From: an uncultured Gemmatimonadota bacterium
GTDB lineage: Bacteria > Gemmatimonadota > Gemmatimonadetes > Gemmatimonadales > Gemmatimonadaceae
DNA: 64,000 nt
Assembly (NCBI GenBank): GCA_946480295.1
Contig: CAMLIT010000005.1
Location: 1 to 64,000 of the forward strand
Reading direction: 5' to 3'
Made by a program: the position numbers and the translations under genes. This document shows, piece by piece, positions 50,003 to 58,104 of this stretch (the stretch's first letter is position 1; each line of letters starts with the position of its first letter). The notes below the pieces were generated by a model. That model worked only from the letters and a program-made list of their open reading frames with translations. It was not told where the DNA came from and made no database searches.

Positions 50003-51073
50003 ATGCCCTATCGCCTCGCGAGGCGCATCGCCGCTGGTGCGCTCGTGTTCGCCGCCGCCTGCGACGTTCCCACCGGAATGCCGCGGTGGCAGGAGACCTG
50101 GAACATCCCCGCGAAGTCGACGACGATCTCCGTCGCCTCCCTCCTCCCCTCCGGCGTCGTCGTCACGCCGGACAGCAGCGCCTTCCAGGTGGACCTCGCA
50201 GACGTGAGCGTCACCCGTCAGCTCGGGCAGGATTGCGCGGAGTGCGCGGCGGCCGACGGGATGATTGTCCCCAAGCCGGCGTTCACCATGACCGCGTCCG
50301 CGAGCAGCGCGCTCCCCGCCGCCGTGGACAGCGTCGCCCTCGTGAGCGACACGCTCACCCTCACCATCGCCAACGGCCTGGACTTCGACCCGCTCCGCCC
50401 GGGGGCGACGGCGCGCGGGTATCTCCTCCTCACCGTGTCGAACGGGAGCACCACCATCGCGCGCGACTCGGTGGATGGCGTGGACACGGCCATGCCGGCC
50501 GGCCAGTCGCTCGTCCGCAGGATCCCGCTCGTGGGCGCCGTGAGCGGCAGCGCGCCGTTCCGGATCGGCGCGACGCACTACTCGCCGCAGGGGGACTCCG
50601 TGCAGATGCACGCCTCAGAGACGGTGACCGTCACCGCCTCGGTGGGCACCCTGCTCGCGTCGAGCGCACGGGTGAAGGTGCAGAACCAGGACGTCAGCGC
50701 GGCGCCGGTGTCGCTCGACCTCTCCGGGGTGAGCAGCTCCGTGGCGAGCCGCGTCCAGAGCGGTTCGCTCGACCTCGACGTCACGAATCCCTTCGCCGTG
50801 CAGGGGACGGTCACGCTGTACCTGACCGGCACCGCCGTCTCCGGCCAGCGGGTGAACCTGCTGAAGACGGTGGCGTTGTCGAGCGCCGCGGCTTCGACGA
50901 GCGTCGTGACGTTCGACCAGGCCGAGGTGCAGCAGCTCCTCGGCGCCAAGATCTCGCTGCAGATGGGCGGCTCCGTGAGCGGGCCGTCGGGGGTGGTGAC
51001 GGTCACGCCTCGTCAGGCGGTCGACGTCTCGACGCGCTTCGAGGTCGTCCTCAACACGGAGAGCGGCCAGTGA
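50003..51073 (+). CDS. Secreted lipoprotein of unknown function
   Basis: The 356-residue product starts at ATG 50003 with a lipoprotein signal LARRIAAGALVFAAAC (Cys about residue 20). The mature part is Ser/Thr/Val-rich and almost entirely beta (LTLTIANGLDFDPLRPG, YLLLTVSNGSTTIARDSVDG, SGSLDLDVTNPFAVQGTVTLYLTGT), like stacked immunoglobulin-type domains of cell-surface proteins. A CAECAA pair occurs early. No family was recognised. The stop overlaps the next gene as GTGA, so this lipoprotein and the following barrel are made together and may interact in the outer membrane. Confidence 0.8.
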   Translation: MPYRLARRIAAGALVFAAACDVPTGMPRWQETWNIPAKSTTISVASLLPSGVVVTPDSSAFQVDLADVSVTRQLGQDCAECAAADGMIVPKPAFTMTASASSALPAAVDSVALVSDTLTLTIANGLDFDPLRPGATARGYLLLTVSNGSTTIARDSVDGVDTAMPAGQSLVRRIPLVGAVSGSAPFRIGATHYSPQGDSVQMHASETVTVTASVGTLLASSARVKVQNQDVSAAPVSLDLSGVSSSVASRVQSGSLDLDVTNPFAVQGTVTLYLTGTAVSGQRVNLLKTVALSSAAASTSVVTFDQAEVQQLLGAKISLQMGGSVSGPSGVVTVTPRQAVDVSTRFEVVLNTESGQ

Positions 51074-52344
51074 GCGCGCGCCCCGGGATGGCAAGCGCGT
51101 GGCGCGCCGCCGCGGTCGCGGCGCTCGTCGCCGCGCCGGGCGCGCTGGCGTCGGCGCAGCAGTCGAGCGCCAGCGTCACGGCGTACGGCATGGCCGGCAG
51201 CTACACGGCGCTGGCGCGCGGCTACGACGCCGTCGCGTGGAACCCGGCGAACCTCGGCCTCCCCGGCAACCCGGCGTTCTCGCTCTCGCTGCTCGCGGCG
51301 GGGGGCACGTCCGGCGTCGATCCGGTGAGCCTCGCCGACATCAAGCAGTACCAGGGCGTGACGCTCCCCGCGTCCGTGAAGCAGGAGTGGCTCGAGCGCG
51401 TGACGGCGAACGGCGGCGAGACGGGGCAGGGGAACGCGGGGGTGAGCTACCTCGCGCTCAGCGCGGGGCGCGTCGCGCTGCAGGTCTCGTCGAATGCCTC
51501 GCTCGGCGCGAAGATGACCCCCGACGCATTCGAGGCGCTGCTGTACGGCAACGCCGGGCGCACGGGCACGCCGCGCGATCTCGACTTCAGCGGCTCGCAG
51601 TTCGACGGCAGCGCGTTCACCACCGCCGCCGCGAGCGTCGGCATCCCGCTCGGCGCCCATCTCGCGCTCGGCGTCACCGGCAAGTACGTCCTCGGCAACT
51701 TCGTCGAGCACGCGGCGGACGCGGGCAGCTCGGTGACGTCGAGCGGCGTGGCGGTGAGCTTCCCCGTCGTCTACAGCCCGCCCGACAGCGGACAGGTCGT
51801 GGGCAGCGGCGCGGGCGTGGACGTCGGCGCGGCGTGGACGGGCGAGCGCCTGACGTGGAGCGCCACCGTGCGGAACGTGTTCAACAGCTTCGCGTGGAAC
51901 GAGGCGAAGCTCGTGACGAAGGAGGGGTCGGCGACGTTCGATGGCACGACGAACGCCACGAGCTTCGACGACCAGCCCTTCGCCAGCGCCCCGCAGTCGC
52001 TGCGCTACGAGGTGGCGAGCGACCGCTTCGAGCCGGCGGCCGCGGTCGGCGTCGCGTACCTGCTCTCCCCGTCGCTGACGATCGCCGGCGACGCACACCG
52101 CGCGCTGCGCGACGGCGGCATCCAGCTGGACGCGCCGACGCAGGTGAGCGGTGGCGTGGAGTACCGCGGCATCCCGCTGCTGCCGCTCCGCATCGGCGCC
52201 GCGTACGTTACCGATGGCTGGGCGGCGTCGGCGGGCGTCGGCCTGCACCTCGGCCCGTACGAGCTCGGCGTCGCCGGGATGGTGCGCGAGCGGGACGGGA
52301 TGCGCGAGACGGGAGCGATGGTGGGGTTGGTGTCGGTGAGGTAG
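51070..52344 (+). CDS. Outer membrane beta-barrel, PorV/FadL-like
   Basis: The 424-residue precursor starts at GTG 51070, with a signal peptide (AWRAAAVAALVAAPGALASAQQ). It begins the mature part with ASVTAYGMAGSYTALARGYDAVAWNPANLGLPGNPAFSLSL, close to the start of PorV/PorQ, TraF-like and FadL-family barrels in which an AxxAxNPA element plugs the pore. Alternating hydrophobic strands follow to the end. It could move hydrophobic compounds or act as a shuttle for secreted proteins. A PorX homologue at the right edge makes a PorV-like role worth considering, but this is inference. It is directly followed by repeat copy E. Confidence 0.82.
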   Translation: MSARPGMASAWRAAAVAALVAAPGALASAQQSSASVTAYGMAGSYTALARGYDAVAWNPANLGLPGNPAFSLSLLAAGGTSGVDPVSLADIKQYQGVTLPASVKQEWLERVTANGGETGQGNAGVSYLALSAGRVALQVSSNASLGAKMTPDAFEALLYGNAGRTGTPRDLDFSGSQFDGSAFTTAAASVGIPLGAHLALGVTGKYVLGNFVEHAADAGSSVTSSGVAVSFPVVYSPPDSGQVVGSGAGVDVGAAWTGERLTWSATVRNVFNSFAWNEAKLVTKEGSATFDGTTNATSFDDQPFASAPQSLRYEVASDRFEPAAAVGVAYLLSPSLTIAGDAHRALRDGGIQLDAPTQVSGGVEYRGIPLLPLRIGAAYVTDGWAASAGVGLHLGPYELGVAGMVRERDGMRETGAMVGLVSVR

Positions 52345-52520
52345 GGACGCGGGACGCGGGACGCGGGACGCGCGGCGCGCTGACCGCACGTCGTTGGTTC
52401 TTGGTCGTTGGTTCTTCGCGGACCTCCGGACGATCCGAGCCGCGTCCCGAGGTCCGCCAACGACGAACGACCAACGACCAATCACGTCGTTGCGCCTCCC
52501 GCCTCCCGTCTCCCGCCCCA
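52344..52520. repeat. Palindromic element, copy E
   Basis: Four GGGACGC heptads (52344-52371) lead into ACGTCGTTGGTTC and TTGGTCGTTGG. The core hairpin has perfect 9-base arms GCGGACCTC (52418-52426) and GAGGTCCGC (52449-52457). The mirror CCAACGACGAACGACCAACGACC follows, then GCCTCCC heptads to about 52517. The core arms differ in sequence from copies B-D yet still pair. It fills a convergent gap between the barrel and the aminotransferase. Confidence 0.85.
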
Positions 52521-52525
52521 CCCCC

Positions 52526-53683
52526 TCACACCCTTTCCCTGATCCCCACCAACCGCTCCGCCGCCCGCTCCAGCGTCTCGGCGCGCTTGCAGAACGCGAA
52601 GCGCACGAGCGAGCGCCCCAGCTCGCGATCGTGATAGAAGCTCGACCCGGGGACCGTGGCGACGCCGATCTCCTGCGCCATCCACTTCGCGAAGGTCACG
52701 TCGTCCAGGTCGCTGAGCTCCGAGAAGTCGCCGAGGATGTAGTACGCGCCCTCGGGCACCGTGAAGCGGAACCCCGCCTCGGTGAGCGCGTCGACCATGA
52801 TGTGGCGCCGGGCGCGGTAGTCGAGCGCGAGGTGGTTGAAGTACTCGGCGTCGAACGAGAGGCCGATGGCGCCGGCCGCCTGGAGCGGCGCCGGTGCGCC
52901 GACGGTGAGGAAGTCGTGCACCTTGCGGATCGGCGACGTCTGCGCCGGAGGCGCGATCGCGTAGCCGAGCCGCCAGCCCGTGCAGCTGAACGTCTTCGAG
53001 AGGCCGGAGATCGTGACCGTGCGGTCGCGCATGCCGGGCCACGTCGCGAGCACGTGGTGGTCGCCGGCGAAGCGGATGTGCTCGTAGATCTCGTCGGTGA
53101 TCGCCCACGCGTCGAACTCCTGGCAGAGCTCCGCGATCAGCGTCAGCTCGTCGCGCGTGAGCACGCGGCCGGTGGGGTTGTGCGGCGTGTTGACGATGAT
53201 CGCCTTCGTGCGCGGGCTGAAGGCGCGGCGCAGCCGATCCGGATCGAGCCGCCAGTCGGGGCGCTCGAAGGGGACGAACACCGGCGTCGCGTCGGCGAGG
53301 ATCGCGTCGGGGCCGTAGTTCTCGTAGAACGGCTCGAGGACGATCACCTCGTCGCCGGGGTCGATCAGCGCGAGGAACACCGACGCCATCGCCTCCGTCG
53401 CGCCGCACGTCACCGTCACCTCGCGGTCGGCGTCCACCTCCATGGCGTACCAGCGGCGGTACTTCTCGGCCACGGCGTTCCGCAGCGCGGGTGAGCCCCA
53501 GGTGACGGCGTACTGGTTCACGTCGCCATGGATCGCGGCGCACGCCGCATCCTTCAGCGGCTGCGGCATCGGGAAGTCGGGGAAGCCCTGCGCGAGGTTC
53601 ACCGCCTCGTAGAGGTTGGCGATCCGGGTCATCTCGCGGATCACCGATTCGGTGAAGGTCGAGGTCCGCCTGGCGGGTTGCAT
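52526..53683 (-). CDS. PLP-dependent aminotransferase, class I (kynurenine/methionine aminotransferase-like)
   Basis: The 385-residue cytosolic enzyme has NLAQGFPDFPMP near the N-terminus, the substrate loop NQYAVTWGSPALRNAVAEKY, VTCGATEAMASVFLALIDPGDEVI, VNTPHNPTGRVLT, ITDEIYEHIRF and the PLP lysine in ISGLSKTFSCTGWRLGY, ending RFAFCKRAETLERAAERL. Subgroup features match YbdL/kynurenine aminotransferases that accept Met, Gln or aromatic amino acids. It is monocistronic, with a 12-bp palindrome 24 bp upstream of the ATG. Confidence 0.94.
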   Translation of the reverse strand: MQPARRTSTFTESVIREMTRIANLYEAVNLAQGFPDFPMPQPLKDAACAAIHGDVNQYAVTWGSPALRNAVAEKYRRWYAMEVDADREVTVTCGATEAMASVFLALIDPGDEVIVLEPFYENYGPDAILADATPVFVPFERPDWRLDPDRLRRAFSPRTKAIIVNTPHNPTGRVLTRDELTLIAELCQEFDAWAITDEIYEHIRFAGDHHVLATWPGMRDRTVTISGLSKTFSCTGWRLGYAIAPPAQTSPIRKVHDFLTVGAPAPLQAAGAIGLSFDAEYFNHLALDYRARRHIMVDALTEAGFRFTVPEGAYYILGDFSELSDLDDVTFAKWMAQEIGVATVPGSSFYHDRELGRSLVRFAFCKRAETLERAAERLVGIRERV

Positions 53684-53706
53684 CGATGTCGAGGGTCGGA
53701 GCGTGA

Positions 53707-53718
53707 ATCTTCGAAGAT
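53707..53718. promoter_or_regulatory. 12-bp perfect palindrome upstream of the aminotransferase
   Basis: ATCTTCGAAGAT is a perfect palindrome in an otherwise GC-rich gap, 24 bases before the aminotransferase ATG. It could be a dimeric repressor site. No regulator can be named. Confidence 0.3.
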
Positions 53719-53916
53719 CGACCCCCCACGAGGCCGACGCAAGCCGAAGGGCGGCCGGGCGTGGCCCGCCTCCTGCCTAACGATGGGCCGTGCCGGACGG
53801 CCGGCGCGACCGGCCTCGGCCGTTGCGCGCGTGCGCCGCCCGTCGTCCTCCGAGCACCCCCGCCGCCGTGCGCCGTTTGGCGGCGCTTCCACCCACCAGA
53901 TTCTCGAGACTCTCGC

Positions 53917-54648
53917 ATGCGTCGTACGTCCACCCGCGCTCTCGCTTTCGTCGCGTTCGCCGCGCTCGCCGCGGTCGCGGCCTGCAGCTCCGATTCCTCC
54001 ACCGGCCCGAAGTCGTCCGTCACGACCCAGCAGGCCTACGACCTCTTCACGACCGTCTCCCAGGACACGTCGCGTCAGGCGTCGTACGGCGACCTCGTCA
54101 CCTCCGGCCGGCTGGTCGCCGCGCTCGGCTCCCCCGTCGGCGACGTCTCGGTCTCGGTGGACGGCCAGAGCGAGACCTTCCACGCCATGGCGCTCGCGCT
54201 GCGCGGCGACTCGGCGGGCGTGCCGCTCGACTCGAGCCTCGTCGTGCTCGGCTGGCGCGGCGACCAGGCGAACGAGATGTTCCTCGCCGAGGCGTACAGC
54301 GACTCCGGCAGCACGGGCTACCCGCTGAACGACGTCACCTACGTCCGCGACGGCCAGGTCTTCTACACCGAGAGCGGGCTGTCGCTCTCGTACGCGCCGG
54401 CCTCCGGGAGCTGCACGCCCGCCACGGTGAGCGGGGACGACTTCGTCGCCCTGGTGCAGACCCTCTCGTATGGCTGCAGCGGCGCGAAGTTCTCCGCCAG
54501 CTTCTCCGGTGCGCTGACGGGCGACATCACCACGGCGACCGTGTCGTTCGCGCTGTCGGGCTTCCAGGGAGCCCACATCTCCCTGCACGAGGATGGGTCG
54601 GTGAGCGCCAACCGCGTCCCCGCGCGCCTCGGCCGGCTGCACTTCTGA
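53917..54648 (+). CDS. Secreted lipoprotein of unknown function
   Basis: The 243-residue product starts at ATG 53917, placing the signal RALAFVAFAALAAVAAC directly at the N-terminus (lipobox AVAAC, then SSDSSTGPKSS, a typical flexible linker). The mature domain is Ser/Gly-rich and beta-stranded, with two Cys (ASGSCTPA and LSYGCSG) that may form a disulfide. No enzymatic motif was recognised. A perfect hairpin follows the stop, so it is probably a monocistronic unit anchored in a membrane. Confidence 0.75.
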   Translation: MRRTSTRALAFVAFAALAAVAACSSDSSTGPKSSVTTQQAYDLFTTVSQDTSRQASYGDLVTSGRLVAALGSPVGDVSVSVDGQSETFHAMALALRGDSAGVPLDSSLVVLGWRGDQANEMFLAEAYSDSGSTGYPLNDVTYVRDGQVFYTESGLSLSYAPASGSCTPATVSGDDFVALVQTLSYGCSGAKFSASFSGALTGDITTATVSFALSGFQGAHISLHEDGSVSANRVPARLGRLHF

Positions 54649-54668
54649 CCTCGCCGGCCGCCAAACGG

Positions 54669-54705
54669 GAGCGGGGCGTCGCGCGACGAGCGCGACGCCC
54701 CGCTC
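54669..54705 (+). terminator. 15-bp perfect hairpin after the lipoprotein gene
   Basis: GAGCGGGGCGTCGCG (54669-54683) pairs perfectly with 54691-54705 around a 7-nt loop, 20 bases after the stop. The following bases are only weakly T-rich. It is a strong candidate for transcript end or 3' protection. Confidence 0.65.
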
Positions 54706-54887
54706 TCGCATTGGTGGCCGCCCGTGCGGCGCCGCGGCGCGGGCGTGGTCAGTGCTGCGGGAACGCGACGCGATATGAGCGTGTTGAGATGATGCGGGTC
54801 CAGCATGTGACCGCATGAGCAGCGCGTCGTCCATCGGATGCGGGCACTGATCTCAGCGTCTCGCGTCCCTTCACCAGCAGAGGATCT

Positions 54888-55511
54888 ATGCGGCCATTCG
54901 TCGCGCTGGCGTTTCTTGGCATGGCAGTCGTAGCCGCTCCGTCCGTGCAGGCGCAAGCCACTCCCATTCAGTCCCGTGCGTCGGGCTTCTATCTCGGCCT
55001 CGGTCTGGAGGGTAATGGCATCGTGACCAGCCCTTCGGGTTCGGCTTCAACGTCGGAATCTGGAGCCGGCGCCGGCCTAGTACTCGGCTACGGCTTCAAC
55101 CGTACATGGTCGCTGTACGGGGACGTAAGCGATGCGAGCATCAACGCGGCAGACGGTAGTGGCAACTACTCACTGGCACACGTCGATCTCGGGACCCGCG
55201 TGCACTTCCGTGCCGGTCCGAACACCGTCGTCCCGTTTCTTCAGTTCGGGGTCTCCGGCCGCGGCGAGAGCCAGAACGTGACCGATGCGAACGGAGTGTC
55301 GCACTCGGTGTCTGCAAGCGGCGCGGGGGTGTTCCTCGGGGGCGGTGCAGAATTCCATTTCACGCCGGCGATGGCTTTCTCTGCCGCAGCCACGTGGTCG
55401 TTTGGCAACTTCAGCAACTATCAGATCGACAACCAGAGTGTGTCGGGCGAATCGGTAAGTGCAACGAGCGCTCGCGTGCACCTCGGGCTGGTGTGGTTTC
55501 CTGGGGCGTAA
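54888..55511 (+). CDS. Small outer membrane beta-barrel protein
   Basis: The 207-residue precursor has a signal peptide (FVALAFLGMAVVAAPSVQAQA) and a barrel of about eight strands, starting SGFYLGLGLEGNG with GLVLGYGFNRTWSLYGDVSD, HVDLGTRVHFRAG and VFLGGGAEFHFTPAMAFSAAA. It ends VHLGLVWFPGA. The pattern resembles OmpW/OmpA-like or opacity-type barrels. An AGAGGA ribosome site precedes the ATG. Its GC content and codon choice are clearly lower than those of genes on either side, as in the next kilobase, so recent acquisition is likely. Confidence 0.75.
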   Translation: MRPFVALAFLGMAVVAAPSVQAQATPIQSRASGFYLGLGLEGNGIVTSPSGSASTSESGAGAGLVLGYGFNRTWSLYGDVSDASINAADGSGNYSLAHVDLGTRVHFRAGPNTVVPFLQFGVSGRGESQNVTDANGVSHSVSASGAGVFLGGGAEFHFTPAMAFSAAATWSFGNFSNYQIDNQSVSGESVSATSARVHLGLVWFPGA

Positions 55512-55615
55512 CCCTGCGCTAAGGCCGACATCGTTCATTCCGGCACCTCGCCCGTGGCGAGGCGTCCGCCGGTAAGAAGGCACAGTCGGCTCAGCACCAA
55601 CTGGAGGCGGTAGAG

Positions 55616-55650
55616 CGGAGTCGCGCCCTCGCGGCTCCGCTTTGCTCTTT
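55616..55650 (+). terminator. Hairpin with T-rich tail after the barrel gene
   Basis: GCGGAGTCGCG (55616-55626) pairs with CGCGGCTCCGC (55631-55641), one G-T wobble in 11, loop CCCT, followed by TTTGCTCTTT. It lies about 105 bp after the barrel stop. The remainder of the gap to 55973 holds no convincing gene apart from the inverted repeat at 55840. Confidence 0.65.
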
Positions 55651-55839
55651 GGCCGGATCAGGAGTCGGAAGCCCGCTCGCGCCGAGACGAACGCGTACGG
55701 GGGTGAGAAGGTGTGCCGGAAAGCGGCGGGTCACACCATGCGAGCCTCAAGCGACGACGCCGGCGTGTCGAACCGAGTTGTACGCAGGCCATCGTTGCGG
55801 CCGCTCCTTCTCAACGGCGTCAGGTCCCGAATAACAAGC

Positions 55840-55886
55840 ACTCCCGCATGAGATCGCGGCAATCTGCCGAGTGCTCATGCGGGAGT
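55840..55886. repeat. 13-bp inverted repeat with 21-nt loop
   Basis: ACTCCCGCATGAG (55840-55852) pairs perfectly with CTCATGCGGGAGT (55874-55886). The loop contains a smaller CGGC/GCCG stem. It lies about 90 bases beyond the stop of the PEGA lipoprotein gene on the minus strand, followed there by GCTTGTTATT, so a terminator is the simplest reading. A recombination site is an alternative. Confidence 0.45.
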
Positions 55887-55973
55887 CCCTGCCGCCGAAT
55901 TGAGCCTAAGACTCAGGATGATCGACCTTGGGCATCATCGAACGATGTGTCGCTAGGCGGGCGCAGCAAGTGC

Positions 55974-56453
55974 TCAGTCGCCGAACATACCCGTCGTCAC
56001 ACGCTTCAGCTGCCCGACCTTGAGCCACGCGGGGTCCGCCTTCTTCACAAGCACGACATAGATGCCGTTCTTGGTCGGCGCAATGGACGCTTTCTGCTGA
56101 GTGAGCGTGGCCTGCAACTGGGTGGGCGTCAGGTTGTAGAGTCCACCATCGACGGCATCGACGGCCAGGCCAATCAAGCCGCCAAAGACCACGTTTCCCC
56201 AGACCCAGCCCGATACGCCGCGCGTGAGCGTGAGCTCGGCCGGCGCGTACCCATCGAGCGAAAGCTTGACAATGTGATTGTCCTTCCGAGACAGCTTCGC
56301 GACATAGGGGGTGACCGCACCGGACTGGCCGTCGATCATCACCTTTGCGCCAGTGGGGCTCGAGGAGATGCCGACGTCCTGCGACGTGCCGTGCATGATG
56401 GTCGCGCACGCGGTAAGAGAAAAAGCCGCGAGCACGAGGGCGAGTCGCTTCAT
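55974..56453 (-). CDS. PEGA-domain lipoprotein
   Basis: The 159-residue protein starts at ATG 56453, preceded by a clear GGAGG site seven bases upstream. The signal peptide KRLALVLAAFSLTAC ends in a lipobox with Cys about residue 16. A PEGA-like segment follows (GTSQDVGISSSPTGAKVMIDGQ, VTPYVAKLSRKDNHIVKLSLDGYAPAELTL), then a glycine-rich hydrophobic hairpin (WGNVVFGGLIGLAVDAVDGGLYNLTP). PEGA modules are surface repeats of unclear role. Base composition is lower in GC than the rest of the window, as for the barrel gene before it. Confidence 0.82.
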   Translation of the reverse strand: MKRLALVLAAFSLTACATIMHGTSQDVGISSSPTGAKVMIDGQSGAVTPYVAKLSRKDNHIVKLSLDGYAPAELTLTRGVSGWVWGNVVFGGLIGLAVDAVDGGLYNLTPTQLQATLTQQKASIAPTKNGIYVVLVKKADPAWLKVGQLKRVTTGMFGD

Positions 56454-56938
56454 CACGACCTCCATTGAGTGAGTTGTGCAAGGGGGCCAGCAAAGGGGGG
56501 AAGGTGCTGGCGCGCCAATCATAGGGTCGTGCGGGCGCATCGGCAAGCACATGGAGCAAAGCCTCCTCGTGCTCGCTGCAGCCGGAAGCGCCGAGCGGCA
56601 TGAAATTCCGAGAATCATCGAGTTCTCCCGGGGTGTCCACTTTAGCAGACAATCATATCCTGACCCTGGGCTCACCCATATCCGTTCACGTCATCAATCT
56701 CGGAGCAGAAGCTGCCTTCACGCGGAGAAATCACCGAGCGTGTGACATACAGCCTCGTCGGCTTCGCGAACGGTGAGGTGGTCGAGGAAAGGCTGGGCGC
56801 AGTTGGAGATTCAAGCCCTCTTCGAACATGATCTCGACTCGCGAGTTCCGCGGATTGCGAGGTGCCGGCCGGGCGCAGTTTGGCAAACGCGCATTGCCGC
56901 CGATGCGGAGCGCAGATTCCTGAGCACCTGCCCGGCGG
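56454..56938. other. Intergenic stretch of lower GC, no gene seen
   Basis: This gap of 485 bp upstream of the PEGA gene and downstream of ruvA contains only short open frames with no ribosome site, signal peptide or recognisable motif. Composition is near 50-60 percent GC in places, unlike the flanks. It may be decayed sequence at the edge of an acquired segment. Confidence 0.5.
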
Positions 56939-57538
56939 TCAGCGCGTCCCCACCCGGGCGAGCGCGCTCCTGATCAGCTCCGCCGCCCCCATTCCGCGGC
57001 CCCCGGCGTCCAGCGCCGCGCGCACCGCGCGCTCCGCGTCCGCAGGCGCGTAGCCGAGCGAGACGAGCGCCCGGATCGCGTCCTCCGCGCCGGCGCCCTC
57101 CACGCGCCCCACGCCCGCGGGGCTCGCCTGCAGGTCCTCCAGCTTGTCCGCGAGGTCGAGGATGAGCTGCTCCGCCTTCTTGCGCCCCACGCGCGGCACG
57201 CTCTGCAGGGTCGCGATGTCGCGCTCGCGGATCGCGCGCACCAGTCGGTCGGCGGTGAGCGTGGAGAGCATCGCCAGCGCGAGCGCCGGCCCCACCCCCT
57301 TCGCCGCCAGCACGCGCTCGAACACCCTGCGCTCGAAGGCCGTGGCGAAGCCGAAGAGCTGCCACGCATCCTCCTTCACCACGAGATACGTGTGCAGCGT
57401 GACCGGCTCCCCGGCGTGGGGCAGCGTCTCGTAGACGCCGAGGGGGACGGCGACGAGGTAGCCGACGCCCCCCGCCGTCATGATCTCCACGTGATCCAGC
57501 TCCTTGGTGAGGAGCGTGCCCGTGAGCTGGACGATCAC
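56939..57538 (-). CDS. ruvA: Holliday junction-binding protein RuvA
   Basis: RuvA binds the four-way junction and loads RuvB. The 199-residue protein has the N-terminal OB fold (IVQLTGTLLTKELDHVEIMTAGGVGYLVAVP), two helix-hairpin-helix units (LAAKGVGPALALAMLSTL and LQSVPRVGRKKAEQLILDL), and a C-terminal RuvB-binding helical domain (EDAIRALVSLGYAPADAERAVRAAL). GTG 57538 overlaps the ruvC stop as GTGA. Confidence 0.96.
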   Translation of the reverse strand: MIVQLTGTLLTKELDHVEIMTAGGVGYLVAVPLGVYETLPHAGEPVTLHTYLVVKEDAWQLFGFATAFERRVFERVLAAKGVGPALALAMLSTLTADRLVRAIRERDIATLQSVPRVGRKKAEQLILDLADKLEDLQASPAGVGRVEGAGAEDAIRALVSLGYAPADAERAVRAALDAGGRGMGAAELIRSALARVGTR

Positions 57539-58104
57539 CGTGCGTCTCCGTGCAGGCGGCCGAGGAGGCGCGCCGCCGCCGCATCGCGCATGGCACGCTC
57601 GCGCGCGCGGTCGCGGTCCGGCAGTCGCGGGACGTTGGCCGACATGAGATAGGCGAGCGCCGCCGCCACGCCGTCGGCCGCGTCGGAGGGCTGCGGCACC
57701 GACTTGAGGCGCAGCAGGCGCGTGAGCATGAACTGCACCTGCTCCTTCGTCGCCGCGCCCGTGCCGACCACCGCCTTCTTGATCTCCGCCGGCGGATACT
57801 CGTGGATGTCCAGCCGCGCCATCTGCCCGGCGAGCAGGATGACGCCGCGCGCGTGCCCGAGGACGACGGTCGTCCGCACGTTGCGCGCGTAGAACACGTC
57901 CTCGATGGACAGGGCGTCCGGGCGATGGCGGGCGATGAGCTCCGTCACCCCATCGTAGATCTCGTGCAGGCGCGCGGGCAGCGGATCGCGCGGGCGCGTG
58001 CGGATGACGCCGCATTCGACGAGGGCGACGGCCGCCGAGCCGTCGCCCTGCACCACGCCGTAGCCGGTGTTCGCGGTCCCGGGATCGATGCCGAGGACGA
58101 TCAC
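57535..58104 (-). CDS. ruvC: Holliday junction resolvase RuvC
   Basis: RuvC nicks Holliday junctions symmetrically with two metal ions. The 189-residue enzyme has all four acidic positions: LGIDPGTANTGYG, LSIEDVFYARNVRTTVVLGHARG, and the C-terminal QPSDAADGVAAALAY pair. It starts at GTG 58104 overlapping the yebC stop. The order yebC-ruvC-ruvA is widely conserved; here ruvB has moved about 8 kb away. Confidence 0.97.
   Translation of the reverse strand: MIVLGIDPGTANTGYGVVQGDGSAAVALVECGVIRTRPRDPLPARLHEIYDGVTELIARHRPDALSIEDVFYARNVRTTVVLGHARGVILLAGQMARLDIHEYPPAEIKKAVVGTGAATKEQVQFMLTRLLRLKSVPQPSDAADGVAAALAYLMSANVPRLPDRDRARERAMRDAAAARLLGRLHGDAR

Noticed and set aside
55830..55900. Inverted repeat as an integron attC site
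   Set aside because: The expected GTTRRRY and RYYYAAC core sites are not present at the ends and no integrase gene is nearby.
56476..56973. Two short plus-strand frames of 89 and 66 codons
   Set aside because: No ribosome site, no hydrophobic or domain pattern, and the second overlaps the end of ruvA.
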